From Pseudomonadota bacterium (GTDB lineage: Bacteria > Myxococcota_A > Polyangia > Polyangiales > Polyangiaceae): a stretch of 64,000 nucleotides of DNA. Numbering within the stretch: position 1 is the stretch's first letter; every line of letters starts with the position of its first letter. The notes under the pieces are model-generated. The model searched no databases. It saw nothing but the letters and a program-made list of their open reading frames with translations, and was not told where the DNA came from. Where the stretch lies: assembly GCA_023431345.1 (NCBI GenBank), contig JAEYWK010000111.1:62001-126000 (forward strand). Direction: 5' to 3'. The translations under genes and the position numbers were made by a program. Shown in pieces: positions 1 through 9,879 of this stretch.

Positions 1-237
1 CTCGGCTCGGAGCTGTACGTGTTCCGCTTCGAAAAATCGACGGATGCAGCGCCCCGCTGCGTGGTCGCGCACGCGGCGCCCGGAGTCAGCTGGCAAGAGG
101 TCACGGCGCGCCTCACCGGTACTGCGCCCGAGCGGTTGAAGCTGGGTACGCCCGCCAAGTCCGGGCGCGGCGAAGTGCCGTTCAGCGTCGAGCACGCCAC
201 CGACAAGCCAACGGTACGCCTCGGCAATTGCCTCTAG
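1..237 (+). CDS. C-terminal fragment of unidentified protein
   Basis: The frame is open from the first base of the window and ends at a TAG at 235-237, so only the last 78 residues of a longer gene are visible. I do not recognise the family. The visible part is mixed polar and hydrophobic, with no membrane segment and no clear motif; it contains two Cys residues, one near the end (GNCL). The codon pattern (GC-rich third positions) is that of a real gene and the frame is consistent to the window edge. An exported di-haem lipoprotein follows 81 bp downstream on the same strand. Function unknown. Confidence 0.55.
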   Translation, partial: LGSELYVFRFEKSTDAAPRCVVAHAAPGVSWQEVTARLTGTAPERLKLGTPAKSGRGEVPFSVEHATDKPTVRLGNCL

Positions 238-318
238 CCGGGGCGCGAGTGGACAGATTGTCGCAGGTGGCCGGCCGGGCTCGACCCCAAGCAGATCGAG
301 ACCTAAGCTGAAGCCCAC

Positions 319-1209
319 GTGACGCACCGCCCGCCCTACGCGCGCATTTCGAGCGCGCTGCTCAGCCTAGCTCTCGCCACCAGCGCCTTACTCGCTTCCT
401 GTGACGGTGACGCGCCGGCCGATGGCGCCGCGTGCGAGCTTCAGCCGACCCGCACCTTCCACGAGCGCATCGAGCCGCTCTTGGTGGAGGAGCGCGTCAC
501 GACCTGCAACCAGTGTCACCTCTCGGGGGTGAACCTCACGGCTTTCGCGCGCGAAACGCCCTGCCAAACGTGGGCGTGCCTGAACGAGCAGGGGCTCGTG
601 CGCACCGACGCGCCCGCCGAGAGCAAGATTTTGAGCTGGATCCTGCGCGCTTCTCCCGACAGTGAGCTGATCACGGACGAGGTGATTCGAGCCGAGCACG
701 ACGCCTTCCTGGACTGGATCGAGGCGAACGCGGCCTGCCCGGATGCCTGCGCCGGCGTCAGCTGTGGCGAGCCGAGCCTCGGCCCCACGTGCAGCGACGG
801 CACGCGCGATCGGCCGCCCCCGGTGCCGGATGAGCCGGACACGCGGGGTTGCAGCGACACCGAGCTGGAGCAAGCGTTTTACGACGACGTGTACGCCTGG
901 CGAGGCCGCTGCGCTCCCTGTCATTTCGACACGGAGCTCGATGCGGATCCGACGGCTCCCCGCTGGATCTCGGCGCTCGGCAACTGCGCGACGGGCTCGG
1001 CGGTCACGCTGAAGCGAGTCGTCGCGCTAGGCCTGATGGACGTCGAAGACCCGAAGCAGAGCTTGCTGCTGCAGAAGCCGCTCGACGACGTGGGCGGCGG
1101 CGTGAACCACGGTGGCGGCGCGAAGTTCACGCCGATGGACGACGCTTACGCGAGCTTCTTGCGCTTCATTCGGCACTACCAGGGGTGCGTCGCAGCCGGG
1201 GAGGAGTAG
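319..1209 (+). CDS. Exported lipoprotein with two c-type haem motifs
   Basis: 296-residue protein starting at GTG. The N-terminus is a lipoprotein signal (basic start, hydrophobic run at about 11-27, lipobox LLASC with Cys28), so it is probably anchored to a membrane outside the cytoplasm. Two CxxCH haem-c attachment motifs are visible, CNQCH at 63-67 and CAPCH at 198-202, each opening a similar-sized half, which suggests a duplicated cytochrome-like domain. The middle (about 140-180) is Cys- and Pro-rich and may be a disulfide-held linker. Such di-haem lipoproteins are frequent in Polyangiales and are usually annotated as hypothetical. An electron-transfer role is inferred from the haem motifs only. 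Confidence 0.8.
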   Translation: MTHRPPYARISSALLSLALATSALLASCDGDAPADGAACELQPTRTFHERIEPLLVEERVTTCNQCHLSGVNLTAFARETPCQTWACLNEQGLVRTDAPAESKILSWILRASPDSELITDEVIRAEHDAFLDWIEANAACPDACAGVSCGEPSLGPTCSDGTRDRPPPVPDEPDTRGCSDTELEQAFYDDVYAWRGRCAPCHFDTELDADPTAPRWISALGNCATGSAVTLKRVVALGLMDVEDPKQSLLLQKPLDDVGGGVNHGGGAKFTPMDDAYASFLRFIRHYQGCVAAGEE

Positions 1210-1394
1210 GTTCCAGCGGGTGCGTGCGGCTCCTCCCTCGAGCCGTGCAGCTCGTTCAGCAGCCGCGGGCGCGCGACAGCGGCGCTTGCCTCGACGCGAG
1301 GCCGGCGGCACCCCCCCTACCCTTCCACCCTTCCACCCTTCCTGTTCCCTCCCTGTTCCCTCCCTCTCGCTCTCGCCCGTCGTCGTCGTGCTGC
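1210..1394. repeat. Pyrimidine-rich intergenic tract with short tandem repeats
   Basis: Between the di-haem lipoprotein and the convergent zinc-finger gene the + strand turns into a C/T tract at about 1314-1380. It is built from short tandem units: CCTTCCAC repeated, then TGTTCCCTCCC repeated, then CTCGCTCTCGC. The same modules reappear near 59.6-60.0 kb and a related one near 37.74 kb. The tract is non-coding by appearance and has no gene-like codon pattern. It may affect transcription termination between the convergent genes, but no classical hairpin with a T-run was seen. Confidence 0.6.
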
Positions 1395-1565
1395 TCAGCG
1401 GGTGCCGTCGGCTTTGCGGGCGTCTTCCACGCGGTTCCAGTCGATGAACACGAGGCGCCGGCACCGCGCGCACTTCAGCTCGATGCCCTGCTGGGTGAGC
1501 CGCGCGAGCAAGCGGCCGCACAGACAGCGAGCGTCTCCGGCGTCGTGGCTCTCGGGCGGCTCCAT
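1395..1565 (-). CDS. Small Com-like zinc-finger protein
   Basis: 56-residue protein read from ATG at 1563-1565. It has a CxC (Cys14, Cys16) and a CxxC (Cys32, Cys35) separated by 15 residues around the pattern CGRLLARL and IELKCARCRRLV, which matches the zinc-ribbon layout of the phage Mu Com family (small translational/transcriptional regulators). The frame stays open upstream to 1748, but that extension would run through a Fur box, so the short start is preferred. No methyltransferase or phage gene is nearby, so this is a stand-alone chromosomal Com-like protein. The Fur box 34 bp before the start implies iron-dependent expression; the target is unknown. Confidence 0.6.
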   Translation of the reverse strand: MEPPESHDAGDARCLCGRLLARLTQQGIELKCARCRRLVFIDWNRVEDARKADGTR

Positions 1566-1599
1566 CGAACGGCATGACGCTAGCCCAGCAAAGTGAACT

Positions 1600-1614
1600 T
1601 GAAAATCATTTTCA
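1600..1614. promoter_or_regulatory. Fur box (perfect 7-1-7 palindrome)
   Basis: The 15 bases TGAAAATCATTTTCA form a perfect 7-1-7 inverted repeat. This matches the core Fur operator (TGATAATNATTATCA) except at the symmetrical A/T positions, and it sits in an AT-rich island in otherwise GC-rich DNA. It lies 34 bp upstream of the Com-like start codon on the minus strand, where a promoter would be expected. The flanks add further TTCA/TGAA steps (TTTCATTCAC), as in extended Fur sites. Confidence 0.75.
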
Positions 1615-1781
1615 CTTTCATTCACCTCGCTGACCACGAAACGCGGCCAAAACGAGCCGGAGTGCCAGGCCCACTGCCGAGCCCGAAGCACGCCGCCAGA
1701 GGCACGTCGAAGGGGCAGCCCCCAGCCGCGCTCAGCGGGCGCCGTCACCCACTGAGACGAGACCCGTGCTGAGGGGCCGCG

Positions 1782-2507
1782 TCAGGGCATACGCGAGGCT
1801 TCCGGCAGCTCGGGGCCGGTTTGGATGTAGCGCACGACTTCTTCCATCAAAGCCTTGTCGTTGACTTCGCAGTCGGCGGACACGCGCCCCATGCTGAAGC
1901 CGTGACACGACTTGCGGCGCGCCGCGTAGGCGGCCGCGATCGCCGGCTGGGCTTCCAGCGCTTGGCGCAGCGGCAAGCCGAGGCGACGCCACTCGACCTT
2001 CGACTGGACGATGCGGCTCGGCCTCTCCTCCGCGAAGTCACCGTCGTGAATCGTGGCGCAGGCGCCGTTCCAGCGCAGGATGTCGTAGCCGGCGTTGTTG
2101 TCACCGACTTGGATCTGCCCCTCGTTTTCGCTGCGACGTCTGAGCGCGATGACCTCTTCGCCGCGCTCGAGCTTGTCACCCAGGAGCGACGAGCCGCCCG
2201 ACGCGTTGAACGGCTCCGCGCGCTTCAGCATATAGAGTCGCTTCCACGGCGTGCCCGGCTTGAACATGTGCAGTGCGACGTCGGGGTACACGTCCTCGCA
2301 CAAGCGGCCGACCCAACCGGGCGGCGGCACGCACTCGTTCCGGTGCTTCTTGCCTTTGGCGCAGCGCTGGGGAATGCGCGGACGCTTCGGATCGACGGGC
2401 GCCTCTTTGAGCTCCGCCTCGTGCGCGGTCGCGCTCTCCTCACCGCTGGTGGCGGATGAGCTGCAGCCCGCGAGCCCCAGAAACAAGCAACAAATGAGCG
2501 TACGCAT
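1782..2507 (-). CDS. Putative lipoprotein of unknown function
   Basis: 241 residues from ATG. A short signal ending in lipobox LAGC (Cys15) is followed by a Ser/Glu-rich linker, so it is predicted to be a secreted lipoprotein. The mature part has scattered Cys residues (two near residues 49 and 59, others towards the C-terminus) and a stretch 'GERGEE'-like acidic region, but I recognise no domain. The region around 110-150 (repeated Gly-Asp-Asn and charged residues) could be a small SH3-like beta domain; this is only an impression. It is monocistronic, divergent from the metallophosphoesterase gene 164 bp away. Confidence 0.65.
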   Translation of the reverse strand: MRTLICCLFLGLAGCSSSATSGEESATAHEAELKEAPVDPKRPRIPQRCAKGKKHRNECVPPPGWVGRLCEDVYPDVALHMFKPGTPWKRLYMLKRAEPFNASGGSSLLGDKLERGEEVIALRRRSENEGQIQVGDNNAGYDILRWNGACATIHDGDFAEERPSRIVQSKVEWRRLGLPLRQALEAQPAIAAAYAARRKSCHGFSMGRVSADCEVNDKALMEEVVRYIQTGPELPEASRMP

Positions 2508-2671
2508 CAGTGGCAGGGTCTCCGAGTAGCGCAGCGCGAGCGGGCCGACAAGCGCCGTCGTCCGAATCGCTGGTCGGATCGCGTCAACGACTGGATCGGG
2601 GGCAGAGCGCCACGGGGATCCGACAGCAGCATCGTGATTTTGGACGTTGTCTGAAACTGCTATGACGAGGC

Positions 2672-3765
2672 ATGGCGTCTGCCGCGCTCCAAAGACTCCT
2701 GACGCTGAGCCTGCTCTCGTGCGTCAGCACCGGCTGCGACCGCACCCCCGAGCCCGCGCGCGAAGCCGCGTCGGTGTCGACGCCACCCGCGCCGCCGGCA
2801 GCGAAGCCGCGAGCGGAGGTCGCTGCGGCGCCGAGCAGCAGCGCTGAGCCCGTCGCGACGAGCTACCGGCTACCAGCAAGCCCGCGCGTCGTCGCCATCG
2901 GCGACGTCCACGGCGATCTGCGCGCGCTCCGCGCCACCTTGCGGCTCGCCGGCGCGATCGACGCCGACGATCGCTGGATTGGCAAAGATCTGACTGTCGT
3001 GCAAACGGGCGATCAAGTCGACCGCGGCGATCAAGACCGCGAAGTGCTCGACGTGATCGAGAAGCTCGAAGGCGAAGCGAAGGCGGCCGGGGGCGCGCTG
3101 CACGTATTGAACGGCAACCACGAGCTCATGCAGGCGAGCTTCGATTTTCGCTACGTCAGCGAGGCGAGCTTCAAGAGCTTCGCGGATTTCGCGAGCCGAG
3201 CGCCCAGCGCCGACGCGCGACGACCAACCTCCGAGAGGGAGCGCGGCCGCGCCGCCGCCTTCGCGCCCGGCGCGCCGTACGCCGCGAAGCTCGCGCGGCA
3301 CCTCACGGTCGCGATCGTGGGCGACAGCTTGTTCGCGCACGCCGGCGTGCTGCCGGCGCACGTCGACTACGGCCTATCGCGCATCAACGACGACGCCTCC
3401 GCGTTCCTCTCCGGGCGACGCGAGCTGTCGCGCGTCCTCGCCAGTGAAGATTCACCGGTCTGGACGCGGGCGTATGGCGCCCCCGAGGTCAGCGAGGAAG
3501 CGTGCGGCGCGCTGGGACGTGTGCTCGGCGAGCTAGGCGTCAAGCGCCTGGTCGTGGGTCACACCGTCCAAAAGGACGGCATCAGCAGCGCCTGCGGCGA
3601 GCGCGTTTATCGCATCGACGTCGGCCTGTCGGCTTACTACGGCAGTCACCCCGCTCAAGCCTTGGAAATCACGGCCAAAGGCGCGCGCGTGCTCACGGCC
3701 GGCGCCGAGAGCGGAAAGGCTGCGGCGCCGAGCAAACGGCCCGGCTCGGCGGTACACTCGGCGCC

Positions 3766-3769
<4 letters not shown>
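2672..3769 (+). CDS. Secreted metallophosphoesterase (Shewanella-like phosphatase type)
   Basis: 365 residues. Signal peptide with lipobox STGC (Cys22) and then an Ala/Pro/Ser-rich spacer, so probably a periplasmic or surface lipoprotein. The calcineurin-like phosphoesterase motifs are in order: GDVHGD (77-82), GDQVDRGD (113-120), GNHE (148-151), HAGV about 60 residues later and VVGHT in the C-terminal third. These residues ligate the two metals and phosphate, so it should be an active phosphatase. The layout resembles bacterial Shewanella-like (PPP-type) phosphatases. The substrate is not evident. The stop overlaps the start of the pirin gene (ATGA), so the two are probably cotranscribed. 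Confidence 0.85.
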
Positions 3770-4782
<1,013 letters not shown>

Positions 4783-4858
4783 AAGGCGCGGCGGCGCTCT
4801 CGGGCGGATGACGGCGGGCTCGACGCCGCGTTGACGCCGCTCTTCACGCTCTCCGGAG

Positions 4859-5398
4859 CTACAGACGCTCGCGGAGCAGCTCCCACGCGCGCCGCCGGTG
4901 CGAGCGCGAGTCTTTCTCGATCGGTGTCATTTCGGCGAAGGTGCGCCCTTCCCCTTTGGGTACGAAGATCGCATCCCAGCCGAAACCGGAGTTACCACGT
5001 GGGTGCAGCGCGAGCAGGCCTTCCACGGCGCCCTCCACGACCTCCGGACCACGCTCGGTGCAGATACCGAGCACGCACACCGCGCGAACGCGCCGGTCCC
5101 CCACCCCGTCGGCGGCGCGGCAGATGGACTCCAGGCCACCCAGCTTCTCCCAGTACTTGATGAACGGGCCCGGGAACCCGCCGAGACCGAGCAGCTCGAC
5201 GCCGGCGTCTTCGACGATCACCGGCCGCTGCAGCTTGGCGTAGGCTGCGCGCGCCTTGGCGAGCGCGACGGCACAGACGCTCTCCGCCTGCACCTCGTCG
5301 AGCTCCAGCTCCACGCGGTCGATGGCGTAGCCCAAGATGCGCTGCGCTTCGTGCCACTTGTTGATGTTGGAAGTGACGAAAACCCAGCTCCGGCTCAT
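4859..5398 (-). CDS. rdgB: Non-canonical purine NTP pyrophosphatase (RdgB/HAM1)
   Basis: 179 residues, typical for the family. It removes ITP, XTP and dITP from the nucleotide pool. Diagnostic segments are the N-terminal FVTSNINKWHEAQ (substrate loop TxNxxKxxE), VEDAGVELLGLGGFPGPF with the catalytic acidic pair, GFGWDAIFVPKG and the C-terminal SHRRRA. The divergence from the more common FATGN start and the shorter length are within family variation. It is convergent with the pirin gene and stands 137 bp from the ABC-F gene end. Confidence 0.9.
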   Translation of the reverse strand: MSRSWVFVTSNINKWHEAQRILGYAIDRVELELDEVQAESVCAVALAKARAAYAKLQRPVIVEDAGVELLGLGGFPGPFIKYWEKLGGLESICRAADGVGDRRVRAVCVLGICTERGPEVVEGAVEGLLALHPRGNSGFGWDAIFVPKGEGRTFAEMTPIEKDSRSHRRRAWELLRERL

Positions 5399-5535
5399 GG
5401 CAGCTCACTCAGCATTAAGGCTCGTTCGAGCTGCAGCGTAGCGCCAGCGCGGCTCGGGGTGCCGGGAATTCGCGAATAATCGCGCCGATTGAGGGCATCG
5501 GGCCGCCGCCGCGGACTGGTCCGGGCGAAAGCCCG

Positions 5536-7458
5536 CTACTCGGCGCTCAAATGGGCGATTTCTGCCTCGAGCTCTTCCCACTTGACGATGAGCTCGGCGA
5601 TCTCGGAGCCCAGCGCCAGCTCCTCGCGCTCCAGCTCCGTGACTCTCTCCTTGGCCGTGCGCTCGAAGAACCCCGCTTCGCACCACATCGCCGCGATCGA
5701 GGCCTTGCGCTGCTCCGCCTTCTCGATCGACTGCAGCACGGCGTCGCGCAACCCTGGCAGCTGCTTCTTGCGGTTGTTGCGGCGCTTCTGCTCTTCCCAG
5801 CTCGAGGCGTTCGAGGCAAGCGGCGCTTCGCTCTTGACCTGCTTCGCCTTGAGCGCCACCTGCTCGGCATCGAGGTGGTCGTCGCCGCAGCGCGCCAGGT
5901 ACTCCGCGTAGGTGCCCGGAAAGTCGCGAAACCCCTGCTCGGTGACCTCCAGGATGCGCGTCGCCAGCGCCGACACGAAGGCGCGATCATGTGACACGAA
6001 CAGCACCGTGCCCTCGTAGCGTGAGAGCGCCTGCACGAGCCCGTCAATCGACTCGAGGTCGAGGTGATTGGTGGGCTCGTCGAGCACGAGCACGTTGGGC
6101 TTTTGCACCATGATCCGGCAGAAAACGAGGCGCGCCGCCTCACCGCCGGACAGGGCCGAAACCGGCTTGGTCACGTCTTCGCCCGAGAACAACACGCGGC
6201 CCAGGTGTCCGCGCACGGTGGCGGTGCCCTCCTGCGGGATCGTGTCCCAAATCACCTGCAGCGGCGTGGCGCTGCCGTCGGCCAGCGACTCGTGATGATC
6301 TTGCGCGAAGTAGCCGACGCGCGTCTCGTAGCCCCAGCTGACGCGCCCGTCGTCTTGCGCCAAACCTCCGGTGGCGATCTTGAGCAAGGTCGACTTGCCG
6401 AGTCCGTTCGGGCCGATGATGGCGATGCGCTCACCGCGCCGCACGAGCAGCGAGACGCCAGCGAGCACGCGCTTCTCCCCGAAAGACTTGGCGATGCCGT
6501 CGAGGGTGAGCACCTCCTTGCCGCTCGGTCGCTCTTGCTCGAACTTGAACAGCGGCGTGCGCCGAGAGCTCGACGCCAGCTCCTCGACCTCGATCTTCTC
6601 GATCTGCTTGAGTCGACTCTGCGCCTGGCGAGCTTTCGTGGCTTTCGCCCCGAAGCGCTCGACCCAAGCGCGCTTCTCCGCGATCGTCGCCTCGGCGCGC
6701 TCGATCTCCGCTTCTTTACGCGCGCGAACCTCCGCCTTTTCGCGCACGAAGTGGCTGTAGTTTCCGGGGTAGATGGAGATGGTGCCGTAGTCGACGTCCA
6801 GGATGTGCGTCGCGACGTTGTCGAGGAAGCGCTGGTCGTGCGAGATGACGACGGCGCACCCGCGGTACTGCGCCAAGAACTTCTCGAGCCAGCGGATCGA
6901 CAGGATGTCGAGGTGGTTCGTCGGCTCGTCGAGGAGCACGACGTCGGGCCCGCCGATCAGCACCTGGGCCAAGAGCACGCGCAGCTTGAACCCGCCGGAG
7001 AGGGTCGAGAGCGGCTGTCGGTGCACGCGCAGGGGAATGCCCAAGCCTTCGAGGATTTGGGTGGCGCGGGCCTCGAGGGTGTAGCCATCGTGAGCCGCGA
7101 TCCGATCTTCGAGCTCGGCCAAGCGCGCCGCGTCGGGCAGCGGCGCCTCCGCCAAGCGCCGCTGCTCCCGAAGCGCGCTCGTCACCAGCTCGTCGCCGGC
7201 CATGGCGATCTCCAGGATCGGCTCGGAGTCGCTGGCGAAGCGATCTTGGCGCAGCACCCCCACGCGCGCGTCTTTGGGCCACGTCACCTGCCCGCCGCTG
7301 GCCGGCTCGTCGCCACACAAGATCTTGAGGAAGGTGGTCTTGCCGGAGCCGTTGGCGCCGACGAGCCCATAGCGCGAGCCCTTGACGAGCTTGTGGCTCA
7401 CGCCTTCGAACAGCGTGCGGGCGCCGAATGACTTGGAGAGGTCCGAGATACCGATCAT
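5536..7458 (-). CDS. ABC-F family ATPase, YbiT-like
   Basis: 640 residues from ATG at 7456-7458. Two ABC cassettes without membrane domains: Walker A GANGSGKT (34-41) with signature LSGGFKLR and DEPTNHLD, then GPNGLGKST with LSGGEAAR and a second DEPTNHLD. The interdomain linker (about 240-320) is long and charged, as in ribosome-associated ABC-F translation factors. The N-terminal pattern (RYGLVGANGSGK, YPGNY, CAVVISHDQRF) is closest to the YbiT branch. A C-terminal charged coiled-coil of about 110 residues follows the second cassette. Probable role: translation regulation at the ribosome E site; antibiotic protection cannot be excluded. Confidence 0.9.
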   Translation of the reverse strand: MIGISDLSKSFGARTLFEGVSHKLVKGSRYGLVGANGSGKTTFLKILCGDEPASGGQVTWPKDARVGVLRQDRFASDSEPILEIAMAGDELVTSALREQRRLAEAPLPDAARLAELEDRIAAHDGYTLEARATQILEGLGIPLRVHRQPLSTLSGGFKLRVLLAQVLIGGPDVVLLDEPTNHLDILSIRWLEKFLAQYRGCAVVISHDQRFLDNVATHILDVDYGTISIYPGNYSHFVREKAEVRARKEAEIERAEATIAEKRAWVERFGAKATKARQAQSRLKQIEKIEVEELASSSRRTPLFKFEQERPSGKEVLTLDGIAKSFGEKRVLAGVSLLVRRGERIAIIGPNGLGKSTLLKIATGGLAQDDGRVSWGYETRVGYFAQDHHESLADGSATPLQVIWDTIPQEGTATVRGHLGRVLFSGEDVTKPVSALSGGEAARLVFCRIMVQKPNVLVLDEPTNHLDLESIDGLVQALSRYEGTVLFVSHDRAFVSALATRILEVTEQGFRDFPGTYAEYLARCGDDHLDAEQVALKAKQVKSEAPLASNASSWEEQKRRNNRKKQLPGLRDAVLQSIEKAEQRKASIAAMWCEAGFFERTAKERVTELEREELALGSEIAELIVKWEELEAEIAHLSAE

Positions 7459-7522
7459 GAGCCGCGCAGCGTAGTGCAGCGCATGCGGGCGGCCGTCAAC
7501 CACCGCGACGCGCGCGCGCCGC

Positions 7523-9814
7523 TCAATCGAGCGACGAGCGCTCGGCGTTCGCCGCGCTCAGGTTTCCGGCGACGGCCGACAGCAGCTCCGCGAAGCCGTA
7601 GGGCTTCATCAGAGTCCCCGTGAACTGACTGGCGTGCGCCGCCGCGCTCGGGCCGTAGCCGCTCGAGAGCAAGACGGGCACCTGACTGCCGAGCGCGCGG
7701 ATGCGGCGCAAGGCGTCGAGCCCATTCATTTGAGGCATGGTCATGTCCATGATGACGAGCCGAACCTCGGACTGGTTCTGCTCGAAGCAGGCCACACCTT
7801 CGACGCCGTTGGTGGCCGTGAGCACGCGGTAGCCGTGCGCGGACAGCACGCGGCGCGCCACCGACAAGACACCGGCGTCGTCGTCGATGACCAGCACCGT
7901 GCCGCGCTCGCCGGCGGCCGGCGGCACCGAGCGCGACTCGCGCGGCGGGAGCAGCAAGCACACCTCCGTGCCGACGCCCTCTTCGCTGACGATGCGAATC
8001 GCCCCGCCATGGCCGCGCACGATGCCGAGCACGGCCGCCATACCCAAGCCGCGCCCCTGAAATTTGGTGGAGAAGAACGGGTCGAAAACGCGCCGGCGCG
8101 TCTGCTCCGACATGCCCAGGCCGCTGTCTTTGACGCTCAGGATCACGTAAGTGCCCGGGCGAAGCTCGTGGGGCTCGTAGCTCTCCAGCTGCGCTTCGTC
8201 GACGAAGCGCTGCTCGATGGCGATCACCACTCGCCCGGGGCGCTCGCTCATCGCCTCCGCCGCGTTGGTGATGAGGTTCATCAGCACCTGGCGGATCTGG
8301 GTGGCGTCGCCTTCGACCTGCGACGTGCCTTCTTGAAACTGATAGTGAAGCTCCACCTGCTTGGGGATGAGCGCCGCGAGCAGCTTCGCCAGCTCCCGCA
8401 CCGCCAGCGCGAGGTCGAGTCGCTCGACCTTCATCTTGCCCTCGCCCGAGTAGTCGAGCATCTGCCGGGTGAGATCGGCGGCGCGGCGCGCGCCCAGCTC
8501 GATTTGCTCGAGCAGGGGGGCGAGGCGCGCGTCGGAGCCGGCGATGCTGCGCGCGAACGAGGCGTTGCCCAGGATCGTGACGAGCAAATTGTTGAAATCG
8601 TGCGCGATGCCGCCAGCCAGGACGCCCAGGCTCTCGAGCTTCTGCCGTTGGCGGAGCTTGTCCTCGAAGCGCTTGCGCTCGGTGATGTCGAGCACCGTGA
8701 CGACCGCGCCCGTCACCTCGCTCGTCGTCGGATCGCGGAGCGCGACCGCCTTGTAGACGGCCCAAGACACCTCGCCGTCCACGCGCTTGACGCCGAGCGT
8801 GAGCGCGGCCTGAGGCTGTCCGGTGGCGAGCGCCTTGGTGACGGGGTAATCGCTGACGGCGGCCGGGCGACCATCCTCGAAGATGGTCTGCGACTCGAAA
8901 TCGGCGACCACACGCCGCGTGAGCGCGTCGAACGAAAAGCCCAAGATGCGCTGCGCCTCGGGGTTCGCGTTCAAGATCGAGCCGTCTCGCCCGACCTCGA
9001 CCACGCCGCCGGGCAGGGCTTCGATCAGCCGCGCGTTCAGCTCGTGACTGAGCTGTGCGCGGCGCTCGAGGTCGAGGTTGGTGCGAAGCAGCTGCGCGTC
9101 GGTGCGCTTGGAGAGGAAGCTCTCGACCTTGTAGTTCACGATGCGCGACGCAAGCTCGGGGTGCCGCTCGACGTAGCTACGGATGCGCTGCTCGACGCGC
9201 TCGGGCGGCGCCATGACGAAGCGGCAGGTGTCGTCGCCCTTCGCACGACAGAGGATCTCTACCGACACCAGCGGTACCCCGAACGCGTTCTCGCCCCAGC
9301 CCGACGAATAGCCGGCGTTCATCACGCACACCGGGTGAGTCGACGACTTTCCCGCCGCCAGCCAGGAGTCGGACTCGAACGAGTACGGGTGATCGTAGAG
9401 GAGGTAGAAGTCGGAGTCGGCGCTGGGCGCGCTCTCGGCCGAGATATCCACGAACGCCCAACCGGCGTAGGCGAAATGGATGGGACCGGCCGAGAGGCGC
9501 GCGATGGGGTCTCGCACGTCCATGCGCTCGGCGAAGGTGCGCGCGTCGGCCAGGCCCATGGCGTGCGCGAGATCGAAGAGCAAGCCGTGGGCCACCGCCT
9601 GCGCTTCGTCAGCGCGCCCGTAGAGGCGGTGCACCAAGTCGTAGAACTCGACGGACAGCGCGCCGGCGCGCACGAGCACGTAGCGCTGCCCTGCGATCTC
9701 GAGCGTGGCGCGCTCCGGATCGGCCTTCTGCTCGGCGAAATAGCGGGCTACGTACGACTGCGCGAGCTCGAACAGCGGCGTCAGTGCTTCGGGAACGCGA
9801 ACCGTCTTCAGCAT
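7523..9814 (-). CDS. V4R-PAS hybrid sensor histidine kinase
   Basis: 763 residues from ATG at 9812-9814; the frame runs on upstream but that part is antisense to the SDR gene. Domains: an N-terminal XylR_N/V4R ligand-binding module (about 1-235) with the telltale YSSGWGENAFG and CRAKGDDTCRFVMAPPERV segments; a PAS domain (about 270-390); a kinase of the IAHDFNNLL type; HATPase with DSGLGMS; and a C-terminal receiver from about 637 with phospho-acceptor Asp690 (VIMDMTMP). There is no membrane segment, so it is cytoplasmic. V4R modules bind small hydrophobic or aromatic effectors in XylR/DmpR, so this kinase may sense such a compound. The SDR gene lies 65 bp upstream on the same strand. Confidence 0.85.
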   Translation of the reverse strand: MLKTVRVPEALTPLFELAQSYVARYFAEQKADPERATLEIAGQRYVLVRAGALSVEFYDLVHRLYGRADEAQAVAHGLLFDLAHAMGLADARTFAERMDVRDPIARLSAGPIHFAYAGWAFVDISAESAPSADSDFYLLYDHPYSFESDSWLAAGKSSTHPVCVMNAGYSSGWGENAFGVPLVSVEILCRAKGDDTCRFVMAPPERVEQRIRSYVERHPELASRIVNYKVESFLSKRTDAQLLRTNLDLERRAQLSHELNARLIEALPGGVVEVGRDGSILNANPEAQRILGFSFDALTRRVVADFESQTIFEDGRPAAVSDYPVTKALATGQPQAALTLGVKRVDGEVSWAVYKAVALRDPTTSEVTGAVVTVLDITERKRFEDKLRQRQKLESLGVLAGGIAHDFNNLLVTILGNASFARSIAGSDARLAPLLEQIELGARRAADLTRQMLDYSGEGKMKVERLDLALAVRELAKLLAALIPKQVELHYQFQEGTSQVEGDATQIRQVLMNLITNAAEAMSERPGRVVIAIEQRFVDEAQLESYEPHELRPGTYVILSVKDSGLGMSEQTRRRVFDPFFSTKFQGRGLGMAAVLGIVRGHGGAIRIVSEEGVGTEVCLLLPPRESRSVPPAAGERGTVLVIDDDAGVLSVARRVLSAHGYRVLTATNGVEGVACFEQNQSEVRLVIMDMTMPQMNGLDALRRIRALGSQVPVLLSSGYGPSAAAHASQFTGTLMKPYGFAELLSAVAGNLSAANAERSSLD

Positions 9815-9879
9815 GGGCCGTCCGGGCGAGCCCGGGAGTGTCGCCCAATCACGGGCGCGAGAGAAGCCCTGCTCCCTCG

